From contig CAZMGG010000027.1 of the NCBI GenBank assembly GCA_964565715.1, forward strand, positions 1-50,508: a stretch of 50,508 bases of DNA, read 5' to 3'. Below, one piece after another: positions 29,101-35,563 of this stretch. The translations under genes and the position numbers were made by a program. Positions within the stretch are counted from its first letter, which is position 1, and each line of letters opens with the position of its first letter. A model generated the notes under the pieces. It worked only from the letters and a program-made list of their open reading frames with translations, ran no database searches and was not told the origin of the DNA. This DNA comes from CAZMGG01 sp964565715. GTDB lineage: Bacteria > Planctomycetota > UBA1135 > UBA2386.

Positions 29101-29537
29101 AGGCAGCGGCCGACGCGGCCACCGCTGCCGGCGGTGCGGGACCTGACCACCGCGTCCTGCAAGGTGTCACGGTGCTGGTGGTGGACGACGATGCCGATGC
29201 GAGGGACCTGCTGCGCCGCATCCTGGGCAACTGTGGCGCGCGCGTGTTGCTGGCCGAAAACGCGGCGATGGGCCTTGCCCACCTGCAGGCCGAGCGTCCC
29301 TCGATCGTGATCAGCGATCTGGCCATGCCCGGAACCGACGGGACGGCGATGATGCGCGCGGTGCGGGCGTTGCCGGCCGAACGGGGTGGAGCAACACCGG
29401 CGATGGTCCTGAGCGCGTTCGCCCGGCCCGAGGATCGCACCCGTTCGCTGCAGGCTGGCTACCAGGAGCACCTGGCCAAGCCGGTGGATCCCATCGCGTT
29501 GGTGCGCACGGTGCAACGGTTGTTGGCCGCCGGCTGA
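26139..29537 (+). CDS. multi-PAS/GAF hybrid histidine kinase with receiver domain
   Basis: The product is 1132 residues without a signal peptide or membrane helix, so it is a cytoplasmic sensor. After a short coiled coil come four PAS domains (about 60-175, 190-300, 305-425, 435-550), a GAF domain (about 565-730), HisKA with the phospho-accepting His765 in LATLSHELRTPLNAI, HATPase_c (N box FWNLLSNAIKF, G boxes DDGIGI and GGLGLGLSIV), and a C-terminal receiver with Asp1060 in VISDLAMPG. The PAS domains show no haem or flavin signature I can name, so the signal is unknown. The ATG at 26139 overlaps the upstream stop. The sigma-54-type site D begins 17 bases after its stop. Confidence 0.9.
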   Translation: MTPGKPGNGSGDDLEGDAEGRDLQQTALQNVKSIMQARRRAEDELRAAKELLEEREGRLRAIFEQVAVGMAVASPAGVFLQVNPRFCQILGYPAEQILGRTFLDITHPDDVAMTRAYVGRMLAGELADHVVEKRYLRPDGSAVWSRTTVALIRNAAGAPERFLGVIEDVSQRRQAEQRERDSAQRLQLAMAAGNLGDWSWDAKSGQVSLGERAAAVLGLPSAGTVPLAAVRARVHPNDLPRVREVARRALGDQAHHSLDCRVVTGDPSGERWVAVRGSCVVDAAGRRTGLAGVLQDITERRQFDIMQQRLAAVVESSDDAILTRDLDGLVQTWNRGAERLFGYSAGEIIGRPVTQLIPPELMEQELAVLERQRRGEPVEHYETVRLTKDGRRIDVSLTVSPIRDPDGQVVGSSKVARDITLRKEAEAELRRSEEELRALVDAIPHLAWMATADGHTFWYNRGWYEYTGTTPEEMLGWGWQAVHAPDVLPRVQDLWLQSLRTGEPFEMEFPLRGADGGFRWFLARVRPIRDHDHRVLRWLGTCTDVDELKRTREALADESRLLNLLNETGKSIAADLDLRTLVQAVTDAATELSGADFGAFFYNQHDEKGEAYLLFALAGAERSAFESFGNPRSTPLFGPTFQGEGPIRIDDVLQDERYGQWGGMPAGHLPVRSYLAVPVISRTGEVIGGLFFGHRRPGVFRDRAERLISGVAAQAAIAFDNARLYARVRAAAEERQRLLEAERHARAEAERISLTKDEFLATLSHELRTPLNAIIGWSQVLRMRERGDEDLREGLTVIDRNAKAQARLIDDLLDMSRIISGKLRLDVQEVDVHDVIRAAVASVQPAAEAKGIRLEVDLDPLAGPVWGDPGRLQQCFWNLLSNAIKFTPRGGHVLTTLTRGDGLLEFAVRDDGIGIAAEFLPHVFERFRQADASASRLQGGLGLGLSIVRSFVELHGGSVSAASPGLGRGATFRIELPLKCPEDLSAGEAAADAATAAGGAGPDHRVLQGVTVLVVDDDADARDLLRRILGNCGARVLLAENAAMGLAHLQAERPSIVISDLAMPGTDGTAMMRAVRALPAERGGATPAMVLSAFARPEDRTRSLQAGYQEHLAKPVDPIALVRTVQRLLAAG

Positions 29538-29553
29538 CCGTTCTGACGGGCAC

Positions 29554-29569
29554 GGGCACGCGCCTTGCA
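29554..29569 (+). promoter_or_regulatory. sigma-54-type promoter (site D)
   Basis: GGGCACG-CGCC-TTGCA matches TGGCACG-N4-TTGCW at all but the first base. Predicted start is near 29580, immediately before ATG 29581. This is one of the best matches in the window. Confidence 0.65.
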
Positions 29570-29580
29570 CCTTGCGGGTC

Positions 29581-29850
29581 ATGAGCGACCCAAGGAAATC
29601 GGCACACGGTGCCAGTCCGGAGCAGATCCTCGCGGCGCCCGATCTCAGCCGTGAGCGGAAGATCGAACTGCTGCGCGAGATGAGCTACGACGCCCGTGAG
29701 ATGGACGTCGCCAGCGGCGAAGGCATGGCCGGCGGCGCCGCTGCCCATCTGGGCAGCATCCAGCGGGCGCTGCGCGCACTGGGCGTGGAGGACGACGGGG
29801 CCACCACGACGACCGAGAAGAACTCCGAAGGAGAAGGAGACTCGCGATGA
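29581..29850 (+). CDS. small conserved protein of unknown function
   Basis: The product is 89 residues. The N-terminal half has the pattern P-x-x-x-L-x-x-P-x-LS-x-E-x-KIELL-x-x-x-x-YDAREM, then an EGM segment. This pattern is familiar from small proteins of unknown function in stress gene clusters of several phyla. The C-terminal 20 residues are acidic and probably disordered. The predicted sigma-54 start lies next to the ATG, so the message may be leaderless. The stop overlaps the next ATG (ATGA). It is the first gene of a likely three-gene operon with the Pro-rich protein and the metallothionein. Confidence 0.7.
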   Translation: MSDPRKSAHGASPEQILAAPDLSRERKIELLREMSYDAREMDVASGEGMAGGAAAHLGSIQRALRALGVEDDGATTTTEKNSEGEGDSR

Positions 29851-30092
29851 CCTTCATCATCTGGTTCGACCATGTGGCGGCTGTGGATCCGACGCCGCCG
29901 CCACAGACTCCGGATCTGCCGGAACCGCCAGGGCCGCCGGAGACTCCGGAGCCGAAGACCACGCCGGCTCCGACCAAGCCGCAGGACCCCGAAGACCCCA
30001 CGGGTCGACCGCCCGGCATGCCGGCAGTCCGCCCGCGCGGTCCGGTGAAGGTGGCGATCCGCCCCAGGGCGAAGCCGGAGGTCGTCCGATGA
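29847..30092 (+). CDS. small proline-rich protein
   Basis: The product is 81 residues. About a quarter are Pro, arranged as a PPxTPxxPxPP-type linker between a short hydrophobic N-terminus (MTFIIWFDHVAAV) and a basic C-terminus. It is low-complexity with no recognisable domain. Translation is supported by a good ribosome binding site (GGAG about eight bases before the ATG) and by four-base overlaps with both neighbours. The function is unknown. Confidence 0.55.
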   Translation: MTFIIWFDHVAAVDPTPPPQTPDLPEPPGPPETPEPKTTPAPTKPQDPEDPTGRPPGMPAVRPRGPVKVAIRPRAKPEVVR

Positions 30093-30322
30093 CCGTGCAT
30101 CGCTGTCATCATGGGCATTGCCACTGCCAGGTGGCGGCGCCCGAGAACTACTGCAGCGAACACTGCCGGGAGGCGTCCGAGGATGGCGCGGCGGCCGAGG
30201 CGTTCAGCATGGGCGTGTGTCGGTGCGGGCACGGCGAGTGCGACGTTGCGGAGGCCGCCGCCCAGGCGCGCCGAAGGGATGCGCATCCGGCGCTCGGATC
30301 GGAAGCGCCACTGCCGGACTGA
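30089..30322 (+). CDS. metallothionein, SmtA/BmtA-like
   Basis: The product is 77 residues with eight cysteines and many histidines in its first 51 residues: CHHGHCHC (6-13), YCSEHC (21-26) and CRCGHGEC (44-51). This spacing matches bacterial metallothioneins of the SmtA type, which bind zinc, cadmium or copper in the cytoplasm. The C-terminal 25 residues are Ala/Arg-rich and Cys-free. A GGAGG ribosome binding site lies seven bases before the ATG, which overlaps the stop of the Pro-rich gene. Being third in a unit led by sigma-54-type site D, it may be induced with the stress regulon rather than by a SmtB-type repressor; none is seen nearby. Confidence 0.85.
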   Translation: MTVHRCHHGHCHCQVAAPENYCSEHCREASEDGAAAEAFSMGVCRCGHGECDVAEAAAQARRRDAHPALGSEAPLPD

Positions 30323-30339
30323 CGGGGCCCGCTGCCCCG
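30323..30339 (+). terminator. GC-rich hairpin after the metallothionein gene
   Basis: CGGGGC (30323-30328) pairs with GCCCCG (30334-30339) around a five-base loop directly after the stop codon. No T-run follows, so it may be a weak terminator or an mRNA 3' stabiliser. Confidence 0.4.
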
Positions 30340-30348
30340 GTCTTCGCG

Positions 30349-30364
30349 CGGAACGGGATTTGCG
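30349..30364 (+). promoter_or_regulatory. weak sigma-54-type site (site E)
   Basis: CGGAACG-GGAT-TTGCG keeps GG and GC at the exact spacing but departs from the consensus at two -24 bases. It lies 45 bases before ATG 30410. Confidence 0.35.
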
Positions 30365-30409
30365 CAACAGCCGACCACCGTCGCCCACCGCCCTCGACCT
30401 GCCATTGCC

Positions 30410-30742
30410 ATGGACCTTGACGCCATCCTGTCGAACCTCGCCCCCAGCCCTGCTCCGCCGGCCCAGCGGCGGTCGTTTCTCATGGGCGTCCTGACGCGCA
30501 TCGCCCGCGCCGACATCGCCGACGCCCTGGCGGCTGGGTGCCGTGACCATCAGGAACTCCGGCGTCGAGAGCGGGAGGCCCTTGCCATGCTGGATCGGAT
30601 ACTGGATCTGCAGCACCAGGCTGGGGTGGGCCCGACGCCTTTGACGGGTGCAAAGCCGAGGCCGCGTCTGCCGGCGGCCACGCCGGCCACCGGGCAGCTC
30701 GTGCCGGCCGGTCGCCGCACCGCCGTTGCCACGGAACGCTGA
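30410..30742 (+). CDS. hypothetical protein
   Basis: The product is 110 residues. Residues about 15-70 are helical and charged (RIARADIADAL, RRREREALAMLDRILDLQ). The last 40 residues are Pro/Ala-rich and likely disordered. No known domain is recognised. It lies between a weak sigma-54-type site and the sulfide-oxidation gene, 12 bases before the latter. The case for a real gene rests on position and strand. Confidence 0.45.
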   Translation: MDLDAILSNLAPSPAPPAQRRSFLMGVLTRIARADIADALAAGCRDHQELRRREREALAMLDRILDLQHQAGVGPTPLTGAKPRPRLPAATPATGQLVPAGRRTAVATER

Positions 30743-30754
30743 GAACAGTCGCCG

Positions 30755-32170
30755 ATGGCCCTGGTCTTCGAGCGCGTGTTGACGGAAGGGCTCGGCGACC
30801 TCAGTTACCTGATCGGCGACGACGCCAGCGGCACGGCGGCGGTGATCGATCCGCGGCCGGACATCGACGTGTACCTGCAGCTCGCCCGGCGGCGGCGGGT
30901 GGCGATCACGGCGGTGTTGCAGACCCACGTCCACGAGGACTTCGTCAGCGGGGCGGTGGCCCTGGCGGCGCGCACCGGCGCCACCAACTTCGCCAGCCAC
31001 GAGGACAACGACGAGGCCTACGGTTTCCCTCACCATCCGGTGCATGACGGCGACACCTTCGAGTTCGGCGGCGTGGTGCTCACCGCCCGCCACACCCCCG
31101 GACACACGCCCGAGCACCTGGCCTTCCTGGCGGCTGAGAAGAAGCGACATCGCACGCCGTACGGGATCTTCTCCGGCGGCTCCCTGCTGATCGATGCCGC
31201 CGGCCGGACCGATCTGCTCGGCATGCGACGCGCCCGCGAACTGGTGCAGGCGCAGTACCGGACGCTGTACGAGTTCTTCCTCCGGTTGGACGACCACGTG
31301 CTGGTGCACCCGACCCACGCCCACGGTTCTGCCTGCGGCGCGCAGATCGGCGATCGGCTGAGCAGTTCGATCGGCTACGAGCGCCGCAACAACCCGCTGC
31401 TGCGCGCCACCGATGCGGCGGGTTTCGCCGAGCTGGCGCTGGGCGACCTGCCGCCGAAACCGACCTTCTACGGTCGCCTGAAGAAGGCCAACATGGCGGA
31501 CCCGGGGGTGACCGGCGGATTGCCCGATGCGCCGGCCCTGCCGGCGCGCGACTTCCGCCGCATCCTTCGTCGCCGCCGCCTCACCGTGGTGGACACGCGG
31601 GACATGCTGGCCTTCGGCGGCGGGCACGTGCCGGGCGCCCTCAACATCGGCGCCCGCCCGGAACTGTCCATCTGGGCGGGCTGGCTGCTGGATCCGCGCC
31701 GTCCGCTGCTGCTCGTGCTCGCCGACGATCAGGACCTCCGGGAGGTGTTGCGGTTGTTCGTGCGGACGGGATTCACCTCGTTCGCCGGCTACCTGGCCGG
31801 CGGCATGCGGGCGTGGGACGACAGCGGGGGCCGGCTGGCGCGGATCGACCAGTTGCCGGTCCACGAACTGCGGCGGCGCACCGGCGAGTTGCAGGTCGTC
31901 GACGTGCGCATGCCCGACGAATGGCGGCAGGGCCACATCGCCGGCGCCACGCACATCTTCCTGCCCGAGCTTCGTCGGCGCCTGGGCACCCTGCGCAAGC
32001 GCGACCCTGTGGCGGTCTACTGCGACAGCGGCTACCGCGCGTCGATCGGCGCCAGCATCCTGGCGCAGGCGGGCTTCCGCGACGTGAGCAACGTGCCGGG
32101 CAGCTGGCAGGCATGGACCGCGGCCGGCTTCCCGGTGACCAGGCCTGACCCGGAGGAGGGCGACGGATGA
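30755..32170 (+). CDS. persulfide dioxygenase-like metallo-beta-lactamase fused to two rhodanese domains
   Basis: The product is 471 residues. The metallo-beta-lactamase domain (about 1-240) has THVHEDFVSG (57-66) and HTPGHTPEH, the mononuclear-iron site of persulfide dioxygenases, but Phe replaces the last His of the usual H-x-H-x-D-H. Two rhodanese domains follow. The first (about 265-360) lacks the catalytic Cys (VLADDQDLREV). The second (about 365-465) has it at Cys423 in VYCDSGYRAS. The layout is that of CstB-type proteins, which oxidise persulfides from hydrogen sulfide to sulfite or thiosulfate. Two YeeE-type genes follow directly, the first overlapping by four bases. Confidence 0.88.
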   Translation: MALVFERVLTEGLGDLSYLIGDDASGTAAVIDPRPDIDVYLQLARRRRVAITAVLQTHVHEDFVSGAVALAARTGATNFASHEDNDEAYGFPHHPVHDGDTFEFGGVVLTARHTPGHTPEHLAFLAAEKKRHRTPYGIFSGGSLLIDAAGRTDLLGMRRARELVQAQYRTLYEFFLRLDDHVLVHPTHAHGSACGAQIGDRLSSSIGYERRNNPLLRATDAAGFAELALGDLPPKPTFYGRLKKANMADPGVTGGLPDAPALPARDFRRILRRRRLTVVDTRDMLAFGGGHVPGALNIGARPELSIWAGWLLDPRRPLLLVLADDQDLREVLRLFVRTGFTSFAGYLAGGMRAWDDSGGRLARIDQLPVHELRRRTGELQVVDVRMPDEWRQGHIAGATHIFLPELRRRLGTLRKRDPVAVYCDSGYRASIGASILAQAGFRDVSNVPGSWQAWTAAGFPVTRPDPEEGDG

Positions 32171-32712
32171 TGGAAGTGCCGATCTCGGCGTGGAGCGGGC
32201 CGCAGGCCGTCGTAGGGGCGACCTGGTCCCCGTACCTGGTGGGCGCGCTCATCGGCGTGCTCTGCATGCTGACGTTCTACGTCTCCAACAAGCCGCTGGG
32301 CGTCAGCACGGCTTACGCCCGTATCGCCGGCCTCCTGGGGCTGGCGGTGGCGCGGCGTCACACCCGTTCGCTGGACTACTTCGAGGAGACCAGGCCGGTC
32401 GTGGACTGGGAGGTGATGCTGATGCTGGGCATCGTGCCGGGTGCGCTGCTGGCGGCCTGGGGCGGCGGCCAGCTCACCGGCGAATGGCTGCCGCCGTTGT
32501 GGCAGGAGCGCTTCCCCGCCGATGGCGGCTGGCTGCGCATCGCCACCGCCTTCGGCGGCGGGCTGCTGATGGCGGCCGGCGCCCGGATCGCCGGCGGCTG
32601 CACCAGCGGGCATGGCATCAGCGGCACGCTGCAACTTGCCCCCGGATCGTGGCTGGCGGTCATCTGCTTCTTCCTCGGCGGCTCCCTGGTGGCGCTGCCC
32701 ATGTTCGCGTGA
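32167..32712 (+). CDS. YeeE/YedE family sulfur transport protein, half 1
   Basis: The product is 181 residues with about four or five transmembrane helices and the family motif GGCTSGHGISG (near residues 140-150), whose Cys is thought to handle thiosulfate or other sulfane sulfur. Half-size YeeE proteins usually come in pairs, as here, and work with persulfide dioxygenases. The ATG overlaps the stop of the dioxygenase gene. The likely role is moving sulfur compounds across the inner membrane. Confidence 0.85.
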   Translation: MMEVPISAWSGPQAVVGATWSPYLVGALIGVLCMLTFYVSNKPLGVSTAYARIAGLLGLAVARRHTRSLDYFEETRPVVDWEVMLMLGIVPGALLAAWGGGQLTGEWLPPLWQERFPADGGWLRIATAFGGGLLMAAGARIAGGCTSGHGISGTLQLAPGSWLAVICFFLGGSLVALPMFA

Positions 32713-32726
32713 TGGGAGCCAGCGCG

Positions 32727-33302
32727 ATGAGCAAGGGCAAGGCGAAGGACAAGGGCAAGGCGAAGGGCGTGACGGGCCGGCCGCCGCGCCGCGCCCTCCG
32801 CCTGCAGGGCCTGCTGTTCGGGGTGGCCTTCGGCTTCCTGCTGCAGAAGGGCGGTGTGGCCCAGTACGACGTGCTGGTAGGGGCGCTGCTGCTGACCGAC
32901 TTCACCGTGTTCCAGGTCATGCTGAGCGCGATCCTGGTGGGCATGGTCGGCATCGCCACCATGCGCCGGCTGGGGCTGGTCAGCCTGCACCCGAAGCCGC
33001 TGCGGCCGGGCGCCAACATCGTCGGTGGCCTGCTGTTCGGGGTCGGCTTCGGGCTGAGCGGCTACTGCCCAGGCACCGGCGCCGCGGCGGCGGGCCAGGG
33101 CAATCTCGATGCCCTGGTGGCGATCGCCGGCATGATCGTCGGGTCGTATCTCTACGCGGAACTGGTCCAGGCGCAGAAGCGGCCGGCCGAGCCGGGGCCT
33201 CGCGAGGCGGCGACGATCGACGCGATGGTGCCGGTGCCGCGGTCGCTGGTCGTCCTGGGCGCCGCCGTCGTGATCGTGACCGCCCTGCTGCTGCTGGCCT
33301 GA
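32727..33302 (+). CDS. YeeE/YedE (DUF6691-like) membrane protein, half 2
   Basis: The product is 191 residues with a Lys-rich N-terminus and about five membrane helices. The motif GYCPGTGAAAAGQG (near residues 112-125) is the second-half counterpart of the GGCTSGHG motif upstream. ATG 32727 is chosen because GGGAG lies eight bases before it. An in-frame ATG at 32712 overlapping the upstream stop would add five residues. It completes a three-gene sulfide-detoxification operon and meets the AsmA-like gene head-on six bases later. Confidence 0.83.
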   Translation: MSKGKAKDKGKAKGVTGRPPRRALRLQGLLFGVAFGFLLQKGGVAQYDVLVGALLLTDFTVFQVMLSAILVGMVGIATMRRLGLVSLHPKPLRPGANIVGGLLFGVGFGLSGYCPGTGAAAAGQGNLDALVAIAGMIVGSYLYAELVQAQKRPAEPGPREAATIDAMVPVPRSLVVLGAAVVIVTALLLLA

Positions 33303-33308
33303 GCCGGC

Positions 33309-34598
33309 TCAGCGGAACAGGCCGAGGAAGCTGCGCAGCGGCTGCGTCACCACCGGGACCGGTTGCACGAAGACGCTGACTCCGTCCAGGCTGCCCTCCA
33401 CGCGCAGTTCCATCAGCGCACCCTTCAACACGTCGAACAGCAGGTCCCGGGGTCCTGACTGGTCGAGGGGGATCTCGCTCAGCTTCTGCGCGCGGAAACG
33501 CGGCACCAGTCCCGCCACCAGGTCGGTGCCGTCGAGCTGCATCGAGCCGTTGCCGAAGAGGTTGACCGGCGTGCCGAGCGCCACCAGCTGCTCGAAGTAG
33601 ATGCGGCCGCGGTCCAGCAGCACGCGGGCCCGCACCTGCTCCAGGGTGTCGGTGCGCTCCGGCCGTACGCCGAGATGCTGCAGGACCTCGCGCGCCACCG
33701 GTTGCTCCCAGACCGCGACGTCGCTGCCCTCGAGCCAGCCGGCGCCGCCCAGCCGGGCGTTGCTGGTGCTGCCGACGTCGAGGAAGCAGGTGACCGAGCC
33801 GGCCGACGACGCGGGCAGCCAGTCGAGCTGGCCGCCGACGGCGGCCAGGTCGAGCCGTTGCAGGTTGACCTGGGCGTGCCAGCGGAGATCCGCAGAGTGC
33901 CAGTCCACCTCACCGTGGGCGAGAAGCTGGCCGCCGAACAACTCACCCGTGATCGACTCCACCGCCATGCTGTGGGGACCGATGGGACGCAGGGTGGCGT
34001 CGAACGGCGCCAGGGGCAGCCGCTGTGGCGGGGCATCGTCGGCGGGCACCTCGACCGCCAGCGCGGAGTCGATGATGCGGATCTCCTGCAGCATCGGCCC
34101 GCTGCCGTCGCCGGCGACGCCCGGCGCCGAAGTGATACGGTCGATCAGGCCGATCCAGTCCGCCACCGCCGCCACCGCCAGGCGACCGTCCAGCCCCTCG
34201 ATGGCGAGCGCCGGTCCCGATCCATCGGGCTGCCGCCGGTAGCGCACCGCGGCCACGGTGCCCAGCGACCGGCCACGCCAGGTGAGCACGCCATCCAGGA
34301 AGTCCGCCGCCAGCAGTCGGCCTGGGGCGCGCAGCAGGGGCGCCCGCTCGAAGCGGAGTTCGATCCGGGCCACCGTCAAGGCGGCGCCGGCGTCGTCGCT
34401 GGCCTCGGCGCCGTGCAACACGATGCGATCGCCGAGGGCCCAGCTGGCAGCCCGGATGCTCGCCGGGCCGCCCCATTCCGGCTCGAGCAGTCCGCCGAGG
34501 ATGAGGCGCAGGACGATCGGCCAAGCCAGCACGAGGCCGGCCCCGGCCAGCAGCGCGCCGATGCCGAGTCCCCGCCACAGGTAGCGGCGCTTCCTCAC
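33309..34598 (-). CDS. AsmA-like membrane-anchored envelope protein
   Basis: The product is 429 residues from a GTG start. A basic N-terminus and one membrane helix (about residues 5-30) are followed by a long beta-rich region with no cysteine pair or catalytic motif. The segment GELFGGQLLAHGEVDW and repeated strand-turn units resemble AsmA/TamB-like proteins that span the periplasm and help lipid transport. The match is by general pattern only. The GTG overlaps the TGA of the BON lipoprotein gene (GTGA), so the two are coupled. Confidence 0.6.
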   Translation of the reverse strand: MRKRRYLWRGLGIGALLAGAGLVLAWPIVLRLILGGLLEPEWGGPASIRAASWALGDRIVLHGAEASDDAGAALTVARIELRFERAPLLRAPGRLLAADFLDGVLTWRGRSLGTVAAVRYRRQPDGSGPALAIEGLDGRLAVAAVADWIGLIDRITSAPGVAGDGSGPMLQEIRIIDSALAVEVPADDAPPQRLPLAPFDATLRPIGPHSMAVESITGELFGGQLLAHGEVDWHSADLRWHAQVNLQRLDLAAVGGQLDWLPASSAGSVTCFLDVGSTSNARLGGAGWLEGSDVAVWEQPVAREVLQHLGVRPERTDTLEQVRARVLLDRGRIYFEQLVALGTPVNLFGNGSMQLDGTDLVAGLVPRFRAQKLSEIPLDQSGPRDLLFDVLKGALMELRVEGSLDGVSVFVQPVPVVTQPLRSFLGLFR

Positions 34599-34921
34599 CG
34601 GGGTTCTCCGACCACGGTCAGGAGGTCGATGACGCGCTCCACGCCGTCGACCGAACCGGCGATGGCCACGGCGTCGGCGGCCGCGGCGGCGCTGGGCAGG
34701 GTCCCTTCCAGGGTCACCTCGCCGCGGGTGGCGGCGATCCGGATGCGGGCGTAGTCGGCGACGCCCGCCGCCATCAGCGCGTGATTGACCCTGGCGATCA
34801 GCGCCGATGCGGCGACGTGGGCATCGGAAGGCGGCGGCGCCCGCCTGGTCAGCGCGTTGGAGCAACCGGCCGCGGCGATCGCGAGCAGGGAGAAGTAGAT
34901 GCACCGCGGGACCCGTTCCAT
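34595..34921 (-). CDS. BON-domain lipoprotein
   Basis: The product is about 108 residues. The signal peptide ends in a lipobox (AAAGC, Cys20), followed by one BON domain with its typical core (IRIAATRGEVTLEGTL, then GVERVIDLL). BON domains bind phospholipid or other envelope components and appear in osmotic-shock proteins such as OsmY. ATG 34921 is chosen because it starts the signal peptide; ATG 34945 in the same frame is an alternative. The gene is coupled to the AsmA-like gene. Confidence 0.75.
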   Translation of the reverse strand: MERVPRCIYFSLLAIAAAGCSNALTRRAPPPSDAHVAASALIARVNHALMAAGVADYARIRIAATRGEVTLEGTLPSAAAAADAVAIAGSVDGVERVIDLLTVVGEPR

Positions 34922-34964
34922 GGCGTGGCCGGGTGCATGTTCCATGCCGCCGACGGCAGGGCCC

Positions 34965-35141
34965 TCACGGCAGCACGCTCACGCCCATGTGCGACGAGGT
35001 GCGCAGCAGGCCATCGGCCTGCTGGGCGCGCTGCAGACGTTCCTGCAGGATGCGGATGGCCGCGGCCCAGCGGCCCGGAGTGCGGCGGCCGCGGACGCGA
35101 CGGCGATGGCGGCGACGGGACGGCTTGTCGGATTTCGGCAT
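34965..35141 (-). CDS. small basic protein, doubtful
   Basis: An open frame of 58 codons from ATG 35141 gives a very basic N-terminal half (KPSRRRHRRRVRGRR) and a helical C-terminal half (AAAIRILQERLQRAQQ). It fills the space between the BON lipoprotein and the small membrane protein, on the same strand as both. No family is recognised and it could be chance. Confidence 0.35.
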   Translation of the reverse strand: MPKSDKPSRRRHRRRVRGRRTPGRWAAAIRILQERLQRAQQADGLLRTSSHMGVSVLP

Positions 35142-35196
35142 CGGCTTGCCTCCGACGGACCAGACCAGGGCATCGGCAGCGTCGTTAGCCGGCCAG

Positions 35197-35478
35197 TCAC
35201 CGGACCCCTGCGGTCTCCGGCGAGGGCGATTCGATGGCGACCGCTGGCGCCGGGTCGGGTACGCGGGGGGCTTCCGCCATGCTCTGGGCGAGCAACCAGG
35301 CCGCCGCGGCTGCCGCCACCACGCCGAAGGGGAGTCCGACCAGCAGCCACGGCGGGCGCCGTGGGCCCAGCCGCCGGAGCCGTGCCCGGGTCGGTGCCAG
35401 GGCCCGTTCCAGGCGCGCCACGAACGGATCCTCAGGGCCGGTGTGATTCCAGAGGTAGCCGAGGCGGGGGTCATCCAT
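35197..35478 (-). CDS. small single-pass membrane protein, anti-sigma-like N-terminus
   Basis: The product is 93 residues. The first 30 (DDPRLGYLWNHTGPEDP, then LERALAP) resemble the N-termini of FecR-like anti-sigma factors of planctomycetes and acidobacteria. A membrane helix (about residues 45-66) follows, and then only a short Pro-rich tail. No periplasmic FecR domain is present and no sigma factor gene lies next to it, so it may be a truncated or repurposed anti-sigma factor. Confidence 0.55.
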   Translation of the reverse strand: MDDPRLGYLWNHTGPEDPFVARLERALAPTRARLRRLGPRRPPWLLVGLPFGVVAAAAAAWLLAQSMAEAPRVPDPAPAVAIESPSPETAGVR

Positions 35479-35563
35479 GGTTCCGGGCCGCAGCCGCCGC
35501 GCACGATCTGCAGGCGCGCTGCCGGAAGCCAGACCGTGTGCGGCGCGCGATCGTTAGCGGCAC

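Noticed and set aside
30320..30409. Read-through of the metallothionein TGA as a further selenocysteine
   Set aside because: The frame beyond the stop gives no conserved sequence, and a GC-rich hairpin directly after the stop fits a 3' end better.
30715..30730. Sigma-54-like match CCGCACC-GCCG-TTGCC before the persulfide dioxygenase gene
   Set aside because: The -24 GG is broken and the site lies inside the upstream coding region.
34972..34987. Sigma-54-like match TGGGCGT-GAGC-GTGCT on the minus strand before the BON lipoprotein
   Set aside because: The -12 element is GTGC rather than TTGC and it overlaps another possible frame; too weak to list as a promoter.
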